NCBI GenBank assembly: GCA_022605955.1
Contig: JAKCOZ010000216.1
Location: forward strand, 124,001-188,000
Origin: Rallus limicola
Lineage: Eukaryota > Chordata > Aves > Gruiformes > Rallidae
Direction: 5' to 3'
Length of the DNA: 64,000 nucleotides
The notes below the pieces were generated by a model that was not told where the DNA came from, did not search any database, and saw only the letters and a program-made list of their open reading frames with translations. Positions 61,210 to 64,000 of this stretch are shown here, one piece after another. Position 1 is the first letter of the stretch. Each line of letters begins with the position of its first letter. Position numbers and translations under genes: made by a program.

Positions 61210-64000
61210 GTCTGAAACCTCCTAACAGGACACACGAGCAGACCCTGTCACTTTGGCTCTCAGCCTTTTCCTTTGCCTGGAAAGAGGGAACATGCCTGGA
61301 ACCTCCTACGGTGCTTTTCTCGGCCCTAGCAGACTGCAGTTCAAAACATGCTAAACGTCCAGCAATAACTCCCAAAGTAAAGAAGCTAGGCCTGAAAGGC
61401 ATAGCTTGTCTGAAACCTCCTAACAGGACACACGAGCAGACCCTGTCACTTTGGCTCTCAGCCTTTTCCTTTGCCTGGAAAGAGGGAACATGCCTGGAAC
61501 CTCCTACGGTGCTTTTCTCGGCCCTAGCAGACTGCAGTTCAAAACATGCTAAACGTCCAGCAATAACTCCCAAAGTAAAGAAGCTAGGCATGAAAGGCAT
61601 AGCTTGTCTGAAACCTCCTAACAGGACACACGAGCAGCCCCTGTCACTTTGGCTCTCAGCCTTTTCCTTTGCCTGGAAAGAGGGAACATGCCTGGAACCT
61701 CCTACGGTGCTTTTCTCGGCCCTAGCAGACTGCAGTTCAAAACATGCTAAACGTCCAGCAATAACTCCCAAAGTAAAGAAGCTAGGCCTGAAAGGCATAG
61801 CTTGTCTGAAACCTCCTAACAGGACACACAAGCAGACCCTGTCACTTTGGCTCTCAGCCTTTTCCTTTGCCTGGAAAGAGGGAACATGCCTGGAACCTCC
61901 TACGGTGCTTTTCTCGGCCCTAGCAGACTGCAATTCAAAACATGCTAAACGTCCAGCAATAACTCCCAAAGTAAAGAAGCTAGGCCTGAAAGGCATAGCT
62001 TGTCTGAAACCTCCTAACAGGACACACGAGCAGACCCTGTCACTTTGGCTCTCAGCCTTTTCCTTTGCCTGGAAAGAGGGAACATGCCTGGAACCTCCTA
62101 CGGTGCTTTTCTCGGCCCTAGCAGACTGCAGTTCAAAACATGCTAAACGTCCAGCAATAACTCCCAAAGTAAAGAAGCTAGGCCTGAAAGGCATAGCTTG
62201 TCTGAAACCTCCTAACATGACACACGAGCAGCCCCTGTCACTTTGGTTCTCAGCCTTTTCCTTTGCCTGGAAAGAGGGAACATGCCTGGAACCTCCTACG
62301 GTGCTTTTCTCGGCCCTAGCAGACTGCAGTTCAAAACATGCTAAACGTCCAGCAATAACTCCCAAAGTAAAGAAGCTAGGCCTGAAAGGCATAGCTTGTC
62401 TGAAACCTCCTAACAGGACACACGAGCAGCCCCTGTTACTTTGGCTCTCAGCCTTTTCCTTTGCCTGGAAAGAGGGAACATGCCTGGAACCTCCTACGGT
62501 GCTTTTCTCGGCCCTAGCAGACTGCAGTTCAAAACATGCTAAACGTCCAGCAATAACTCCCAAAGTAAAGAAGCTAGGCCTGAAAGGCATAGCTTGTCTG
62601 AAACCTCCTAACAGGACACACAAGCAGACCCTGTCACTTTGGCTCTCAGCCTTTTCCTTTGCCTGGAAAGAGGGAACATGCCTGGAACCTCCTACGGTGC
62701 TTTTCTCGGCCCTAGCAGACTGCAATTCAAAACATGCTAAACGTCCAGCAATAACTCCCAAAGTAAAGAAGCTAGGCCTGAAAGGCATAGCTTGTCTGAA
62801 ACCTCCTAACAGGACACACGAGCAAACACTTTCACTTTGGCTCTCAGCTTTTTCCTTTTCTTGGAAAGAGGGAACATGCCTGGAACCTCCTACGGTGCTT
62901 TTCTCGGCCCTAGCAGACTGCAGCTCAAAACATGCTAAACGTCCAGCAATAACTCCCAAAGTAAAGAAGCTAGGCCTGAAAGGCATAGCTTGTCTGAAAC
63001 CTCCTAACAGGACACACGAGCAGACCCTGTCACTTTGGCTCTCAGCCTTTTCCTTTGCCTGGAAAGAGGGAACATGCCTGGAACCTCCTACGGTGCTTTT
63101 CTCGGCCCTAGCAGACTGCAGTTCAAAACATGCTAAACGTCCAGCAATAACTCCCAAAGTAAAGAAGCTAGGCCTGAAAGGCATAGCTTGTCTGAAACCT
63201 CCTAACAGGACACCCGAGCAGACCCTGTCACTTTGGCTCTCAGCCTTTTCCTTTGCCTGGAAAGAGGGAACATGCCTGGAACCTCCTACGGTGCTTTTCT
63301 CGGCCCTAGCAGACTGCAGTTCAAAACATGCTAAACGTCCAGCAATAACTCCCAAAGTAAAGAAGCTAGGCCTGAAAGGCATAGCTTGTCTGAAACCTCC
63401 TAACAGGACACATGAGCAGCACCTGTCTCTTTGGCTCTCAGCCTTTTCCTTTGCCTGGAAAGAGGGAACATGCCTGGAACCTCCTACGGTGCTTTTCTCG
63501 GCCCTAGCAGACTGCAGTTCAAAACATGCTAAACGTCCAGCAATAACTCCCAAAGTAAAGAAGCTAGGCCTGAAAGGCATAGCTTGTCTGAAACCTCCTA
63601 ACAGGACACACGAGCAGACCCTGTCACTTTGGCTCTCAGCCTTTTCCTTTGCCTGGAAAGAGGGAACATGCCTGGAACCTCCTACGGTGCTTTTCTCGGC
63701 CCTAGCAGACTGCAGTTCAAAACATGCTAAACGTCCAGCAATAACTCCCAAAGTAAAGAAGCTAGGCCTGAAAGGCATAGCTTGTCTGAAACCTCCTAAC
63801 AGGACACACGAGCAGCCCCTGTCACTTTGGCTCTCAGCCTTTTCCTTTGCCTGGAAAGAGGGAACATGCCTGGAACCTCCTACGGTGCTTTTCTCGGGCC
63901 TAGCAGACTGCAGTTCAAAACATGCTAAACGTCCAGCAATAACTCCCAAAGTAAAGAAGCTAGGCCTGAAAGGCATAGCTTGTCTGAAACCTCCTAACAG

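Larger units (their letters stand above)
1..64000 (+). repeat. 198-bp satellite DNA array, about 317 head-to-tail monomers
   Basis: The whole window is one tandem array. The phrase aactcccaaagtaaagaagc recurs every 198 bp from base 1. The only phase shifts are 25 insertions of 47 bp (one of them 48 bp) and two 1-bp deletions near 36,336 and 42,369. The arithmetic closes: 25 x 47 bp plus about 317.3 x 198 bp equals 64,000. All monomers have the same orientation. Copies differ by a handful of substitutions, many of them shared by subsets of copies, which is the pattern expected of concerted evolution by unequal exchange. No transposon, unique sequence or microsatellite interrupts the array, and both window edges lie inside it. 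I do not recognise the monomer family. A centromeric or pericentromeric role is inferred only from array size, period and homogeneity. Confidence 0.98.
51729..64000 (+). repeat. Module-free end of the array (about 62 monomers)
   Basis: No 47-bp insert occurs here, against one per about 2 kb on average upstream. The monomers are the same family and orientation. The region includes three of the four loop flips and a private double change (ctcggaccgag near 56,175). Nothing other than satellite is present. Confidence 0.95.

Noticed and set aside
1236..63976. Long minus-strand open frames, up to about 2,066 codons, beginning MPF
   Set aside because: Same artefact on the other strand. The reading runs antisense to the plus-strand frames through identical repeats, and the apparent start codon recurs in every monomer.
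1..64000. CRISPR array
   Set aside because: Repeats are contiguous 198-bp units without unique spacers, and no cas-like gene is present.
1..64000. Transposon or virus-derived repeat unit
   Set aside because: No terminal repeats, target-site duplications, poly-A or recognisable protein motif; the unit is only 198 bp and purely tandem.

Overview
The window is one uninterrupted satellite DNA array. All 64,000 bases are head-to-tail copies of a 198-bp monomer in one orientation, about 317 copies. Neighbouring copies differ by only a few substitutions, by eye roughly 97-99% identical. The array runs off both edges, so its true length is unknown. I found no gene, RNA gene, transposon, microsatellite, telomere repeat or unique sequence. 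Because 198 = 3 x 66, one frame on each strand of the consensus lacks stops, which gives very long but spurious open frames of up to about 2,000 codons. I annotate none of these as genes.

Organism: almost certainly a eukaryote with CpG methylation. The consensus (A55 C57 G42 T44, 50% GC) has only 4 CpG where about 12 are expected. All four show both C-to-T and G-to-A transitions somewhere in the array. Together with a nucleosome-sized period, this suggests a heterochromatic (centromeric or pericentromeric) satellite, more likely from a vertebrate than a plant. I do not recognise the monomer, and the taxon is inference.

The plain array is punctuated 25 times (1.2-51.7 kb) by the same 47-bp insertion. 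It consists of an inverted copy of the next stretch of monomer followed by a direct duplication. Each insertion creates a 71-bp hairpin with 29-bp arms and a 13-nt loop; 13 of the 25 have perfect arms. The modules are 2 to 28 monomers apart. They come in two sequence classes: F (ctttt left arm, 9 copies, all before 29.7 kb) and V (ctgtt left arm, 16 copies, the only class after 31.2 kb). The last 12.3 kb has none. A second rearrangement, a flip of about 9-12 bp in the loop of a small 6-bp inverted repeat present in every monomer, occurs four times (48.1, 53.5, 58.0, 61.2 kb). Both rearrangements use that same small hairpin.

Layout by region: 0-20 kb has short blocks with frequent modules and a 2.67-kb copy pair (6.06-8.73 / 9.37-12.04 kb). 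20-30 kb has a 9-monomer variant series duplicated in tandem and then a 4,007-bp tandem duplication. 31-34 kb has a 1,480-bp duplication dense in modules. 35-47.5 kb has a 6,033-bp tandem duplication. 43.7-54.5 kb has an overlapping 5,393-bp tandem duplication. 54.5-64 kb is module-free, with a 4-monomer duplication. There is also older homology between 0.7-6.3 kb and 18.5-25.6 kb. Nested duplications of this kind are the expected record of unequal crossing-over or segmental amplification in a satellite.
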